From Actinomortierella ambigua (taxonomy: Eukaryota; Mortierellomycota; Mortierellomycetes; Mortierellales; Mortierellaceae): 30,637 nt of DNA. The translations under genes were made by a program, and so were the position numbers. The notes beneath the pieces were generated by a model, which was not told where the DNA came from, searched no databases, and was given only the letters and a program-made list of their open reading frames with translations. Positions 1 through 10,724 of the stretch are shown piece after piece. The stretch spans positions 1 through 30,637 of the forward strand of contig JAAAJB010000214.1 in the NCBI GenBank assembly GCA_016098155.1. Direction: 5' to 3'. Each line of letters starts with the position of its first letter. The stretch's first letter is position 1.

Positions 1-119
1 GGGGAGCACGCTGCCGCCACCGGGCATGCGTGAGACGCCATGAACACAGCCTCCACGTGGCGCGTCTTGGGAGGGTCCCACTCGGGACTCTGCTGATGGT
101 GTTCACCTAGATAGACTTG

Positions 120-535
120 ACAAATGACAAATGACAAATGACAATGACGGCTGGGATGGGAGGAGTGCTGGGCTGGGAGGAGTACTGCGGTATGGGGTGC
201 TGGGGTAGGAGTGCTGTGGTAGGGGTTGTGTCAATAAAGTCTATGCTGTCTGCTTGGTCATTACCTCTTGGTCCCTGCTGTGGTAGGAGTGCTATCAATA
301 AAGTCCATGATTTTTGGTCATTACCTTTTGGTCCTTGCTGCCTGGTGAATGCTGTGGTAGGAGTGATGTCATTAAAGTCCATGCTTTTTGGTCATTACCT
401 TTTTTTCGGTGCTGCATGGTCATTGCTGCTTGGCCAGTGTGTTGTTTGGACAGTACCTTTTGGTCCGTGCTGTTTGGTCATTACCTTTTGGCCATTTCTG
501 CATTGCTGCCTGGTCATTGTCCACTGCTAGTTATT
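120..535. repeat. Degenerate minisatellite, unit about 64-74 nt
   Basis: The stretch repeats a module containing 'tggtaggagtg', then 't(c/t)a(a/t)taaagtc(c/t)atg', then 'ttggtcattacc(t/c)(t/c)ttggtcc'. The 'aaagt' block recurs near 231, 294 and 368, and 'ggtcattacc' recurs near 266, 326, 390 and 476, so the units are imperfect and vary in length. Short 'aaatgac' repeats precede it at about 120-145. Both strands stay open here, but the only 'protein' is the repeat itself, so I do not call a gene. Confidence 0.75.
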
Positions 536-1195
536 TACTCTCTTGTCCTTGAAACAAACTGAGAAAGCGGCTATGGACAGAGCAAGCGAACGGCGTGGGC
601 GTGGACCACTGGACTGTTGCTACAGGATTTTTCTGACCGAGCAACTGTTGGACGAATGGCTACAGGATGGACACGAAAAGGTGTTGACCGAGCGACGTGC
701 GATTCGATGCTGGCGAGCCGCCTTTGCAGCTGCCCAGCCCACATGTCTCTGTGCCTGGCATCGATGCAGTAATGCATTTTCCCAGCTGTCTGGATGGAGT
801 GGCGTTCCTCTTCGATATTTGGCCTTTTTATCTCTGTCTATCTTTATTGAAATCTTGTCTCTCAGTCTTTCCTCTAGCCTCAAGCAGACAGCGGCATTTC
901 GATAGGGCTTGGTATAACGAATCGATTGGTGGGTGGCGGACAATGCTACGACGTCTGCGTGTGAAGAAGAGTGCAGGCACGTTGGATAGAGTGTAAGCAA
1001 CACATCACCTTGCGCGCGGAACTGGACTATTGTTTGTATCACAATACTCTAACGAAGGCGGCGGTGGGTTTTGTACTCTATCGCTCCCACCCCCAACCCC
1101 CACTTCGTCGCATCTTGCATCTCTCAAACTCGCCATTCCACAATTCATCGTCTTGAATTCCAAACAACGCTTTTGCGCTTCAACCTTATCTATCA
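536..1195. other. Upstream region of the first kinase gene
   Basis: No gene was recognised. The last 150 nt (about 1070-1195) are C/T-rich on the + strand, as in the leaders of the other kinase genes, and probably hold the promoter and 5' untranslated region. Positions 1-119 likewise show nothing I can assign. Confidence 0.5.
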
Positions 1196-2939
1196 ATGGT
1201 AATTGTGCATACCATACTTCCCTTGTCTACCTTTTCTCCGCTCCACAAGGATTAATCTAGATGGCTTTAAACTTTTGTCATCCCTTCTTCTCCAATATTA
1301 GTCATCCCTGTCCGTAGGGTCGCTTATCGGTTCCGGCGCCTATGGCGCTGTCTACCACGCCTACTGGGAAGGGCGCAAAGTCGCCATCAAGAAATTTACC
1401 ATGTCACAGGTCGAAGCCGCCAGAGAGAGCGCCATCCAACATGAAATCACTGTGCTCGAGAGCCTTCGCGACAAGCATATCATCCAGTTCTATGGAACAA
1501 CAGAGCACAAAAGCAGGCTGGTGCTGGTGATGGAGTTTGCAGAAGGCGGAAGCCTAGAAGGGGTCATACAGCGTGGGCAACTGGACTGGCCCAACAAGAG
1601 TCGCATCGCTCAAGAGGTGGTACGCGGCCTGGCCTACATCCATCACAAAGAGGTTCTCCACCGAGACCTCAAGAGCATGAATGTCCTCCTCACACGCCAC
1701 ATGGAGGTCAAGCTCTGTGACTTTGGCTTGGCTGCCGTCAAAGTCCGCTCGGCCTCAAAGTCCACCTCGTCCGTCAAGGGCACGACTCGCTGGATGGCCC
1801 CCGAACTCTTCGCCGCCAAACCCAGGTACTCGACCAAGTCAGACATGTATGCGCTCGGCATGGTGATGTGGGAGATGGCAGCCAATTGCACCATTCCGTT
1901 CCAGGATCAGCTCGACAACTACACCGTGATCAGTCTTGTCAGGAGTGGTGAACGGGAGCACCTGCCCAACGACATGCCGTCGGACTACCGTCAGTGGGTT
2001 GAACGATGCTGGGATCAAGATCCAGACAAGCGGCCCGACGCGAGCGAGATGGTCACAAAGGACGACGTACCCGGTTTGGATGAAAACGCCTCCGGCCGCC
2101 AAGTCAGCATCGTGGACATCACGCGGAGCATGCTAGACTTGAACATCTCACTCTCGTCGAGCGACAGCTCAAAGAAGACGATTGGTGCCGTCGCTCCGCC
2201 TACGGACAAGGTCGACGCCCTCTTGTCAAGAGCCAATGCGGGGAAAGTCGAGGCCCAAATGGCGCTGGCGGCCATGTATGAGACAGGAATGGGCGTTGAG
2301 CAGAGCGACGTTGATGCATTCAAGTGGTACCTCCGAGCGGCCGCTCAAGAGTCCACTGAAGCGCAGTACAAGACGGGAGACTTCTTCTTCTTTGGCCGTG
2401 GTACGGAGAAGAACCCATCGATCGCCGTGTATTGGATACATCAGGCAGCTGAGCGGGGCCATTCGATGGCACAAAATGATCTTGGGTGGATGTTTCGGAC
2501 AGGATTCGGAGTCGAGCGACATGATGGGAAGGCACTGGCATGGTACCTCAAGTCGGCCGAGCAAGGGAATGCGGTGGCACAGTACAATGTTGGATCAATG
2601 TACCGCAACGGCTACGGAGTGGAGCGGGATTACAGTCAGGCGGTGTCGTGGTACCTCAGGTCGGCTGAGCAAGGGATGGCAGAGGCGCAGAACCACCTTG
2701 GATGGATGTACAAAAATGGTTACGGAGTCGACCCAGATTATAGACAGGCGGTGTCATGGTTTCGCAAATCGGCAGACCAAGGGAGTGCTGATGCGCAGTA
2801 CAAACTGGGTTCAATGTACGAAGAAGGGCTTGGCGTTGCGAAGGACATTCATGAAGCTATCCGATGGTACCGCATGGCAGCCAGTCAGGGAAACATTTTT
2901 GCGAAGAAACAGATCCGATTCCTTGATCAGCCAGAGTAA
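1196..2939 (+). CDS. TKL-like protein kinase with C-terminal Sel1-like repeats (copy 1)
   Basis: Model: join(1196-1198, 1302-2939), 546 residues. The first coding exon is the ATG alone. A 103-nt intron (GT at 1199, AG at 1300-1301) precedes phase-0 exon 2, which encodes SSLSVGS and then the glycine loop. Kinase domain, about residues 9-250: loop GSGAYGAV (11-18), VAIK lysine K31, HRDLKSMN (121-128), DFG (141-143), GTTRWMAPE activation segment, and a complete C-lobe ending in a CWDQDP-DKRP motif. A Ser/Thr-rich linker leads to six Sel1-like repeats of about 36 residues (from about 312) with the A-Q-LG-MY-G-GV-D--A--W pattern, plus a partial one. All catalytic residues are present, so it is probably an active Ser/Thr kinase whose repeats bind partners; the substrate is unknown. 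It is convergent with copy 2. The start was chosen because the same arrangement appears in all four copies. Confidence 0.85.
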
Positions 2940-3001
2940 AGCTCTCTTGACTCTTTAAACACTCGCCTTTGTGTGGATTTGCGTCGCTGGACGTGGTTTG
3001 T

Positions 3002-3028
3002 CATATGCGCGCGCGCATGTGTGTGTGT
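3002..3028. repeat. Alternating purine-pyrimidine tract (potential Z-DNA)
   Basis: Twenty-seven consecutive bases alternate purine and pyrimidine (CATATG, then GC steps, then a GT run). The tract includes a perfect 14-nt palindrome centred on the CG repeats. It lies in the 291-nt gap between convergent kinase copies 1 and 2. Confidence 0.8.
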
Positions 3029-3230
3029 TTTTTTCTTTACTTTACTTTTTTGGATGCAAGGTTACTGGAGTTGTGTGCACGAATTGCCACGAAGCCTACA
3101 GGCATTCCTATGGCAATGGGGGAGAAGCAAGGTCTCGACTCGAGTTTTTATTTCCTGGTTTCTGGGTTTTGCCAATAGGCTTGGCAGGCAAAAGGTGCGA
3201 TGAAAGAGCAGTGAAAAGGTATTGCGCTAG

Positions 3231-5629
3231 CTACTCAAGGGCTCTGAGTTTCTTTATGGCTGGGAGGTGTCCTTGATCGGCGGCTTTACGGTACCATTGT
3301 ATAGCCTTCTTAACATTCCTACGAACACCTTGTCCTCTGTTGTACATCTCTCCAAGGTCGAATTGCGCATGGCTATCTCCATGTTCAGCCGACTTGCTAA
3401 ACCATATCAAAGCCTCGGCAAAGTCTCGCCTGGCTCCACAACCCATCCGGTACATCCGCCCAAGGTGTCTCTGCGCCACCGCATTCTCTTGGACCGCAGA
3501 CTTGCGATACCAGGAAAATGCCAGACCGTAGTCTTTGTTGACCCCATGGCCGTGAAAATGAAGCCACCCGAGGCTTTTCTGCGCCGATGCATTCCCTTGA
3601 TCTGCCGCCTTGCGAATCCACAACGCCCCCTGGGCATAATCCTTTTCGACGCCGAGCCCGCTAGTGTACATGGACCCAAGATTTTTCTGCGCCGGTGCAT
3701 TCCCTTGATCCGCCGACTTGCGAAACCACATCATTGCTTGGCCATAGTCTTGCTGGACTCCCTGGCCGTGCTGGTACATCTTCCCAAGGTTGTCCTGCGC
3801 CGTGGAATTTCCTTGGTCTGCTGCCTTGAGATACCATTCAAGCGCCTGAGCATAGTCCCGTTCGACTCCTAGGCCGTTCTGATACATCCATCCAAGGCTG
3901 TTGTACGCTACTGGATTCTCTAGATCGGCCGCCTTGCGATACCATGCAATCGCCTGGGCATAATCTTGTTCGACTCCACAGCCGTTCTGGTACATCCTCC
4001 CGAGGCTGATGTAAGCAGAGACCTTGCCTTGGTCTGCCGACTTTTGAAACCATGAAAGAGCTTGGTCATAGTCTCGTTCAACTCCATGGCCGTCCAAGTA
4101 CATCCGTCCGAGTTTTCTCTGCGCCGATGCATTCCCCTGTTCCGCCGACTGGCGAAACAACGAGATTGCTAGGTCGTAATCTTGTTCGACCCCAAGGCCT
4201 TCCTTGTACATCCTTCCGAGGTTTTTCTGCCCCGAGGCGTTCCCTCCATCCACCGACTTGCGATACCACGAGACCGCCTGGCCGTAATCCTGCTCGACAC
4301 CAAGTCCGTTCTGGTACATCCATCCAAGCTCGGTTTGTGCGTCTTGGTGTCCTCTCTCAACGGCCTGTCGTATCCAGTACACTGCGACTGTGTCATCCTT
4401 TGGAGTACCACGGCCTTGGCTGAAGAATAGTCCAGTCTTGTACTGTGCTTCTGCAGATCCAAGCCTAGCCGCTAGGAGGTACCAATGGAACGCCTCCGAG
4501 TCACTCTGGTCGACGTCGATACCCTTCTCATACTTGACTGCCAGTTCCACCTGTGCTTCCGCATCGTCTGCCCTGGATCGTATCACGAAAGCATCGGTTC
4601 CATCATTGGGAGACTGAGAGACCAAGCCACTCGAAATTATAGAGTCTTCACTCGAGAGCGACAGGTCAGACATGGAACGCAGGAGACTTGAGGTGGACCC
4701 ATTACCGCCACTCGCGTTTTCACGATCGGGGTCGTCGTCTTTCGTGATCATCTCACTCGCTTCGGGTCGCTCGGTAGGATCATAATCCCAGCATCGCTCA
4801 ACCCATTGACGATAGTCCGACGGCGTGTCACCAGGCAGTACTTCTCGCTCTCCATTCGTTGTAAGGTGCATGATAGAGCGATCGGACCAGTCTTTAAACG
4901 GAGTGGTGCAATTGGCAGCCAGCTCCCACATCACCACTCCAAGGGCGAATATGTCGGATTTGGTCGAGTACTTGGGGCTGGCAGTGAAGAGCTCAGGGGC
5001 CATCCAACGATTCATACCATGGCTTGAAGAGGCTGACTTTGCGACAGAGTGAGTCTTGACAGTTGGCAATCCAAAGTCACAGAGCTTGACCTTCATGTCG
5101 CGCGTGAGAAGAACATTCGAGCTCTTGAGGTCTTGGTGGAGAACATCCATGCGGTGGAGATAAGCTAGTCCACGAACAATCTCTTGGGTGATGCGTTCCT
5201 TTGTGGGCCAGTATGTCGCCTGCCTAGCCTCAATCACTTGCCGGAGACTACCTCCCTCAGCATAGTCCATGGCAAGGACCAGCTGGTCATCGTGGTAGGT
5301 AGTGCCGTAGATTTGGATGATGTGGCGGTCGGCTAGGCGCAGCAGCTGGTCAATCTCGACCTGGATGGCCGCTGCCTGGCTCACTTCGTCATGAGCTAGC
5401 GGGAACTTCTTAATTGCGACCATTTGTCCTTCCCATCGAGCGTGGTTGACCTTGCCGTAGGTGCCACTGCCAATGAGCGAGCTAATGTTTAGATTGGGCT
5501 ATGATAGGCAAGTAAAGAAGGGAGAGCATTAAAAGTGTATATCAGAATAGATGGCTAAGCTATACTTTCCCCAGGCTGAACAATGAACACGGGTGCTATG
5601 GACGATAAAGCAAGATGTGGTCGTACCAT
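3231..5629 (-). CDS. TKL-like kinase with 12 Sel1-like repeats, HQD variant (copy 2)
   Basis: Model: complement(join(3231-5498, 5627-5629)), 756 residues. ATG at 5629-5627 is followed directly by GT (intron 5499-5626, 128 nt). Exon 2 begins PNLNISSLIG in phase 0 and runs to TAG. Kinase: loop GSGTYGKV (11-18), K31 of VAIK, αC glutamate (VEID), DFG, WMAPELF, and a complete C-lobe. The catalytic loop reads HQDLKSSN: Arg of HRD is replaced by Gln (codon CAA where other copies have CGA) while the catalytic Asp and the Lys remain. The activation segment has GMNRW where the others have GT(T/A)RW. It may be a non-RD or weakly active kinase. Twelve Sel1-like repeats of 36 residues plus a partial fill the C-terminal 440 residues, twice the number in its neighbours. 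Confidence 0.85.
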
Positions 5630-6159
5630 AATGGGGATGAAGATGAGGATGAGAATGAGAATTGAAATGGAGGAATGAAGGATTCACTGAGGGATGGAGA
5701 ATATTTAAAGTCCTTCGTCATGCGTCAGTCCCGTGGTATGTGGAAAACACCATTGTTGTGTGACATTGACCTTCCCTCGGACCAGCATTAGACATGTTAG
5801 CAAAAGGCGTCAGTCTCTTGAGTAAATAGAGTACTGTTTGCTGTCGTAGGTGGCAGGGGTGAGCACCACGCACTCCAAGGTAACCTGCATGTCAATGAGG
5901 AATAGTTTTGTTCCTACATTCTTTCTTGCTTCCACATACTCCGTTTCCACACACTCCGATTCCCAAGCATTGCGTTTCCACACATCCTAGCGTTTCCACA
6001 CATCCTATTTCGACGAGGTGGTGGTGCGTAGACTCGTCTACATCCGATTGACTCACGCTATTTGTGGGATACATCGTGTGGCAGCCGACAGCTCAACTTG
6101 ACCAAGTGAAATAAAAAAAATCGTAAAAAACGACATCAAATGATACTACGGGAGTGACA
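5630..6159. other. Intergenic: copy 2 promoter and copy 3 downstream region
   Basis: On the - strand the 60 nt before the copy 2 ATG are C/T-rich with repeated 'tcat(c/t)c' steps, like the leaders of copies 3 and 4. At about 5935-6012 lie short imperfect tandem repeats built on 'cgtttccacacatcct' and 'ccgtttccacacactcc'. A block 'cattgttgtg' near 5752 resembles blocks upstream of copies 3 and 4. No gene is seen. Confidence 0.5.
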
Positions 6160-7902
6160 CTACACTGGCTCACCAAGAGAGCTGAGTTGATGTCTAGCTG
6201 TTGCGTGGCCCTTGGCGGCAGACTGGCGGTACAATTCAATAGCTTTCTGGATGTCTTTGGGAGCACCAAGTCCCATTTGGTACAGCCATCCAAGGTTGAA
6301 CAACCCAACAGAGAACCCTCCGTCAGCCGACTTGCTAAACCATTTGAAGGCCTCAGTGTAATCGCGGTCCACTCCGTGTCCGTGCTTGTACATCGCCCCA
6401 AGGTTGTTCTGTGCCGCTGAATCTCCTCGTTCGGCCGCCTTGCGATACCAAGACACCGCCAAACCATAGTCTTGCTGGGTTCCTGATCCGCTCTGGTACA
6501 TCCATCCAAGATTGTTCTGCGCCGGCGCAAACCCTTGCTCGGCCGACCTGCGAAACCACGAGATGGCCTTGTCATAATTTTGCTCGACTCCCTCCCCGTT
6601 GCGTAACATCCATCCAAGACCGTTTTGGGCGATATGATGTCCTCGTTCAGCCGCCAGTTGCATCCAATGGACAGCGGTCGCCTCGTTCTTCTCCACCCCG
6701 AAGCCGTGTCTATAGCATTCTGCAGTCTTGTAAGTTGCTTCGAGGGACCCATGTTCGGCTGCTTGTAGGTACCACTTGAAGGCCTCTGTCTCGTTCCGTT
6801 CGACGCCATCGCCGCTTGCATACTTTCTTCCCAGGGACAGCTCTGCTTCTGCATCGCTTGTATTAGCATTTGTCAAGAGTGCATTGCCAACAGCACCACC
6901 ACTCAGCTCTTGGGTACTCTCGCCCGATGAGTGTGGGAGGATCCTGCCCGATGCGTCGAGCAAAAGCTTCACGGTGGTCCCATGATTTCCATGTCCGCTC
7001 TCCATGACAGGGTCGTCATCCTTTGTGATCATCTCGCTCGCCTCGGGTCGCTTGGCAGGATCATGATCCCAGCATCGCTCAACCCACTGACGATAGTCCG
7101 ATGGTGTGTCGTCGGGCAGCACCTCTCGCTCGCCAAGCATGACGGCGTTCATGACTGGAAAGTTGTCAGGCTGGTGTTGGAACGGAGTGGTGCAATTGGC
7201 AGCCAGCTCCCACATCACCATCCCCAAGGCAAACATGTCGGATTTGTTGGAGTACTTGGGTCTGGTGTTGAGGAGTTCCGGAGCCATCCATCGAGCCGTG
7301 CCCTTGAAGGATATGGTGGACCTGGCTGATGAGCGCACCTTGACAGTAGCCAATCCAAAGTCACAGAGCTTGACCTCCATGTGACGCGTGAGAAGGACAT
7401 TCATGCTCTTGAGGTCACGATGGAGGACGCCCTTGTGGTGGATGTAGGCCAGTCCTCGCACAGTCTCCTGAACGATGCGAATCTTGGTTGGCCATTCAGT
7501 CGTGCGGCGGGCAAGGATGGCTTGTTCGAGACTACCCCCCTCGGCATAGTCCATGACGAGAACAAGTTGACCTTCGTAGTGAGTGGTGCCGTAAAACTGG
7601 ATGATATGGCGGTCGACCAGGAGCTCAAGCATCTTAATCTCTTGCTTCATGGCCAGTGTGGTGTCCATTTCATCATATGACAAAACAAACTTCTTGATGG
7701 CAACCTTGCGTCCTTCCCACTCTGCGTTGTACACACGGCCATAGGCGCCACCTCCAACGTATGAGCCGACAATCAGTGAAGACTAGTGATAGAAAAAAAA
7801 AAAAAGGAGCGATAGAAGCTTCTTTCAGCATTAGGCTTTATACACTGTTCCAGGCCTTGAGTTTTAAAGTTTGCTACGAACAACACAATATGGTCATACC
7901 AT
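6160..7902 (-). CDS. TKL-like protein kinase with C-terminal Sel1-like repeats (copy 3)
   Basis: Model: complement(join(6160-7782, 7900-7902)), 541 residues. The ATG is followed directly by 'gtatga' (intron 7783-7899, 117 nt, ending CTAG), then SSLIVGSYVGGGAYGRV in phase 0. Kinase: GGGAYG loop (11-16), K31, HRDLKSMN, DFGLATVK, GTARWMAPELL, and an intact C-lobe. A Gly/Ser-rich linker precedes six Sel1-like repeats and a partial one. Copy 4 is its closest relative: the repeats share sequence almost block for block (for example AECYRHG/AECFRHG and NNLGWMYQSGSGT). All catalytic motifs are present. A role as a signalling kinase with a repeat scaffold is inferred from family features; the pathway is unknown. 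Confidence 0.85.
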
Positions 7903-8343
7903 TCGTGCAGATGAAGATGAGAGTTGAAAAAGGAGGAATGAGGTGAATGAAACAGTCAATGAGAGAGATGGAGGCTGCAGTGGGTGCTCGGTGGTGGTCA
8001 ACAAACTCTCGTGTCAGAAGAGCAGCAAACAACTCAATGTTGTGATGCACAGTGTTCTTCCCGACCTCGTACCAGTCTGTTGATATAGATATCTTTGCAT
8101 CCTCTAGTACTAACTTCTAGCCCGTTTTCCTGCATCATCTGCTTTTGCAGAAGCCAATGGAAGGACACTGCACCACATTTTCCAACAAAATAGTTGAACT
8201 TTCTGGACAACACTAGGAGACACTTTATCTAAACATGAGAGGCCTTCGTCGCAAGAGGTCTCTCGTGCACCCCCGACAACTCGGGACTTGAGATCGCCAA
8301 AAGGCGGGGGATTGTTACACAGGGGAGTTTCACACAAGATCTA
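7903..8343 (-). promoter_or_regulatory. Copy 3 upstream region, homologous to the copy 4 upstream region
   Basis: The CT-rich leader just upstream of the copy 3 ATG reads 'tttcaactctcatcttcatc' on the - strand; copy 4 has 'tttcaactctcatccccatc'. Further upstream, 'gttgtgatgcac(a/c)(g/a)tg(t/c)tctt' (about 8039-8062) recurs at about 10264-10284. The tract at about 8240-8335 (GGTCTCTC, GAGATC, GGGGATTG, TTACACA) recurs in order at about 10518-10600. The promoter was therefore probably duplicated together with the gene. Confidence 0.6.
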
Positions 8344-10129
8344 CTATTCAAGAGTCCTGAGTTGGACAGTGGCGGATGCATGCCCCTTGGCGGCGGACTG
8401 GTGGTACAATTCCTTGGCTTTCTGTTTGTCGGCAGGAACGCCCAGCCCCTTTTGGTACATCAGTCCAAGGTTGAACAACCCAACCGCAAACTTTTGGTCA
8501 GCAGATTTGTTAAACCAGAAAAACGCTTGGCTGTAATCGCGGCCAACCCCATGTCCGTTCTTGTACATCGTCCCCAGATTGTTTTGCGCCGTCGAGTCTC
8601 CAAGCTCCGCTCCCCTACGGTACCAATACACGGCCTGCACATAGTCTTGCTCCGTCCCAGACCCGCTCTGGTACATCCACCCAAGGTTATTCTGCGCCGG
8701 TGCAAACTCTTGATCGGCCGACTTGCGAAACCACACCAGCGCCTTGCCGTAATCTCTGTCAGTCCCGAGCCCGTTGCGTAACATCCATCCAAGGCCATTC
8801 TGCGCAATGCGATGTCCTCCCTCGGCCGCCTGCCGCATCCAATACAAAGCCGTCACCTCGTTCTTCTGCACGCCGCGACCGTGTCTGAAACATTCGGCAG
8901 TCTTGTACAGTGCCTCGAGAGAGCCCTTCTCGGCTGCTTGCAAATACCACTTGAAGGCCTCGGCATCGTTCCGGCTCACCCCATGCTTGCCACTCGCATA
9001 CATCGATGCCACCGACAGCTGTGCATCGGCACTGCCTGCTTGCGCTCGTGCCAAAAGCGCATCGATCTGGGTGGCCGATTGGCTAGTCGCCGACTGATGA
9101 GCGGAATGACTCATGACGGCCCCAGTTTGTGCCTTGGTAGTGTTTGTGCTCGACGGGGCCGTGTGGAACCTACCGGATGGGCCTTGCGAAATGCTCAAAG
9201 CAGAATCATTGCCTCCAGGCCCACCGCCAAGACCAGACTCGTCATCCTTCACAGCAAACTCGCTCGCCTCGGGTCGCTCGCCAGGGTCTTGGGCCCAGCA
9301 TCGCTCGACCCACTGGCGGTAATCCGGTGGCGTGTCGTCCGGTAGCACTTCTCGCTCGCCACTTTTGACAATGCTGATGACTGTGGCGTGATCGGGCTGT
9401 TCTTGAAACGGAGTCGTGCAATTGGCTGCCAACTCCCACATCACTATCCCGAGGGCAAACATGTCAGACTTGTTGGAGTATTTGGGTCTGGCAGTGAAGA
9501 GCTCTGGGGCCATCCAACGCGTCGTGCCCTGGAAGGACACGGTCGACCTGGCTGATGACCGGGTCTTGACGGTGGCCAGACCAAAATCGCAGAGTTTGAC
9601 CTCCATGTGGCGCGTGAGAAGGACATTCATGCTCTTGAGGTCTCGATGGAGGACATTCTTGTGGTGGATATAGGTCAGTCCTCTCGCAATCTCCTGAGCA
9701 ATGCGAATCTTGGTTGGCCATTCCGTCGTGCGACGGGAAGCGATGGCTCGCTCAAGACTACCTCCCTCAGCATAGTCCATAACAAGCACGAGCTGGCCTT
9801 CGTGCTCGGTAATGCCGTAGAACTGGATGATGTGGCGATCGACGAGTCGTTGCACCATATCAATCTCCTGCTGGATAGTCTCCGTTTGGCTCACTTCGTC
9901 GTATGGCATAACAAACTTTTTGACGGCAACTTTGCGGCCTTCCCAATGGGCGTTAAACACCCGGCCATAGGCACCACCTCCAACGTATGTGCCAACAATC
10001 AATGAAGACTGGCGAGAAGAGACCGGTAGAAGTGTAGAAGTGTCTGTTAGCACGAGACGTTTTACACTTTTCATTTTCAATCCTGACCGTGAAGGTTTTA
10101 GTACAATGAACACGGCGCAGTCGTACCAT
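8344..10129 (-). CDS. TKL-like protein kinase with C-terminal Sel1-like repeats (copy 4)
   Basis: Model: complement(join(8344-10008, 10127-10129)), 555 residues. ATG at 10129-10127 is followed directly by 'gtacga' (intron 10009-10126, 118 nt, ending CCAG), then SSLIVGTYVGGGAYGRV in phase 0. The intron itself happens to be open in the downstream frame, so a start inside it at 10113 is possible on paper, but that extension matches no other copy. Kinase: GGGAYG (11-16), K31, HRDLKSMN, DFGLATVK, GTTRWMAPELF, and a complete C-lobe. A Ser/Gly/Thr/Gln-rich linker follows, then six Sel1-like repeats and a partial one. The first repeat carries a one-residue insertion (SGKHGV). It is probably catalytically active; the substrate is unknown. 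Confidence 0.85.
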
Positions 10130-10640
10130 AGCGTGGATGGGGATGAGAGTTGAAATGGATGAATGAGGGAATGAAAGAGACAATGAGAAAAGATGCAAGG
10201 AAATTCAGTGCTGCTAGCATATATATCCTGTCGTGGGTATCACAAGTGAGGCAAAAAGCCATTGTTGTGATGCACCATGCTCTTCATCTGCTGTGCTACT
10301 TTTCCATTTTTTCCTTTTCTTCTGGTACGTACTTTGAGAGATGATGAATCTTTCACTCTGTCTTTCAAGTCTTCACTTGTAGACCATGTTCTTGCTTTGC
10401 CTTCCATTCTTTCCAGTTCGCTTTACGTATCTCCAGCGTGGGGTCCTCACACGACACATTTATACGAAAGCAGGATGTTGCCCACCATAGGGCGTCCACA
10501 TCCTGTCAGGATATGGTAGGCGGGCGGTCTCTCACACATTGTTGACATCTCGTTCCTCGAGATCTCCCAAGGGGGATTGGAACTTGTTACACAAAAGTTT
10601 TCAGGGGAAAAACTCGAGAAAGATGCGATGCCGTTGACCT
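10130..10640 (-). promoter_or_regulatory. Copy 4 upstream region
   Basis: This holds a CT-rich leader (- strand) next to the ATG and the segments shared with the copy 3 upstream region (about 10264-10284 and 10518-10600). A 10-base G run sits near 10647. No gene is seen. Confidence 0.5.
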
Positions 10641-10724
10641 TTTTTTGGGGGGGGGGGTGCTTCTTTTCATTCCCACACACTTTGTTCCAATACGTTTTCA
10701 GTCACGAATTCTTTACACGAAAAA

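Noticed and set aside
107..382. Collagen-like open frame on the - strand (PQQGPKGND repeats)
   Set aside because: It is the translation of a degenerate minisatellite, with no start context or similarity; both strands are equally open.
3231..4640. 108-nt periodic DNA repeats resembling a repeat array or CRISPR
   Set aside because: The period is exactly 36 codons and the variation is at protein level: these are Sel1-like coding repeats.
10009..10113. N-terminal extension of kinase copy 4
   Set aside because: The extension lies inside the intron inferred from the ATG|GT layout shared by all four genes and has no counterpart in copies 1-3.
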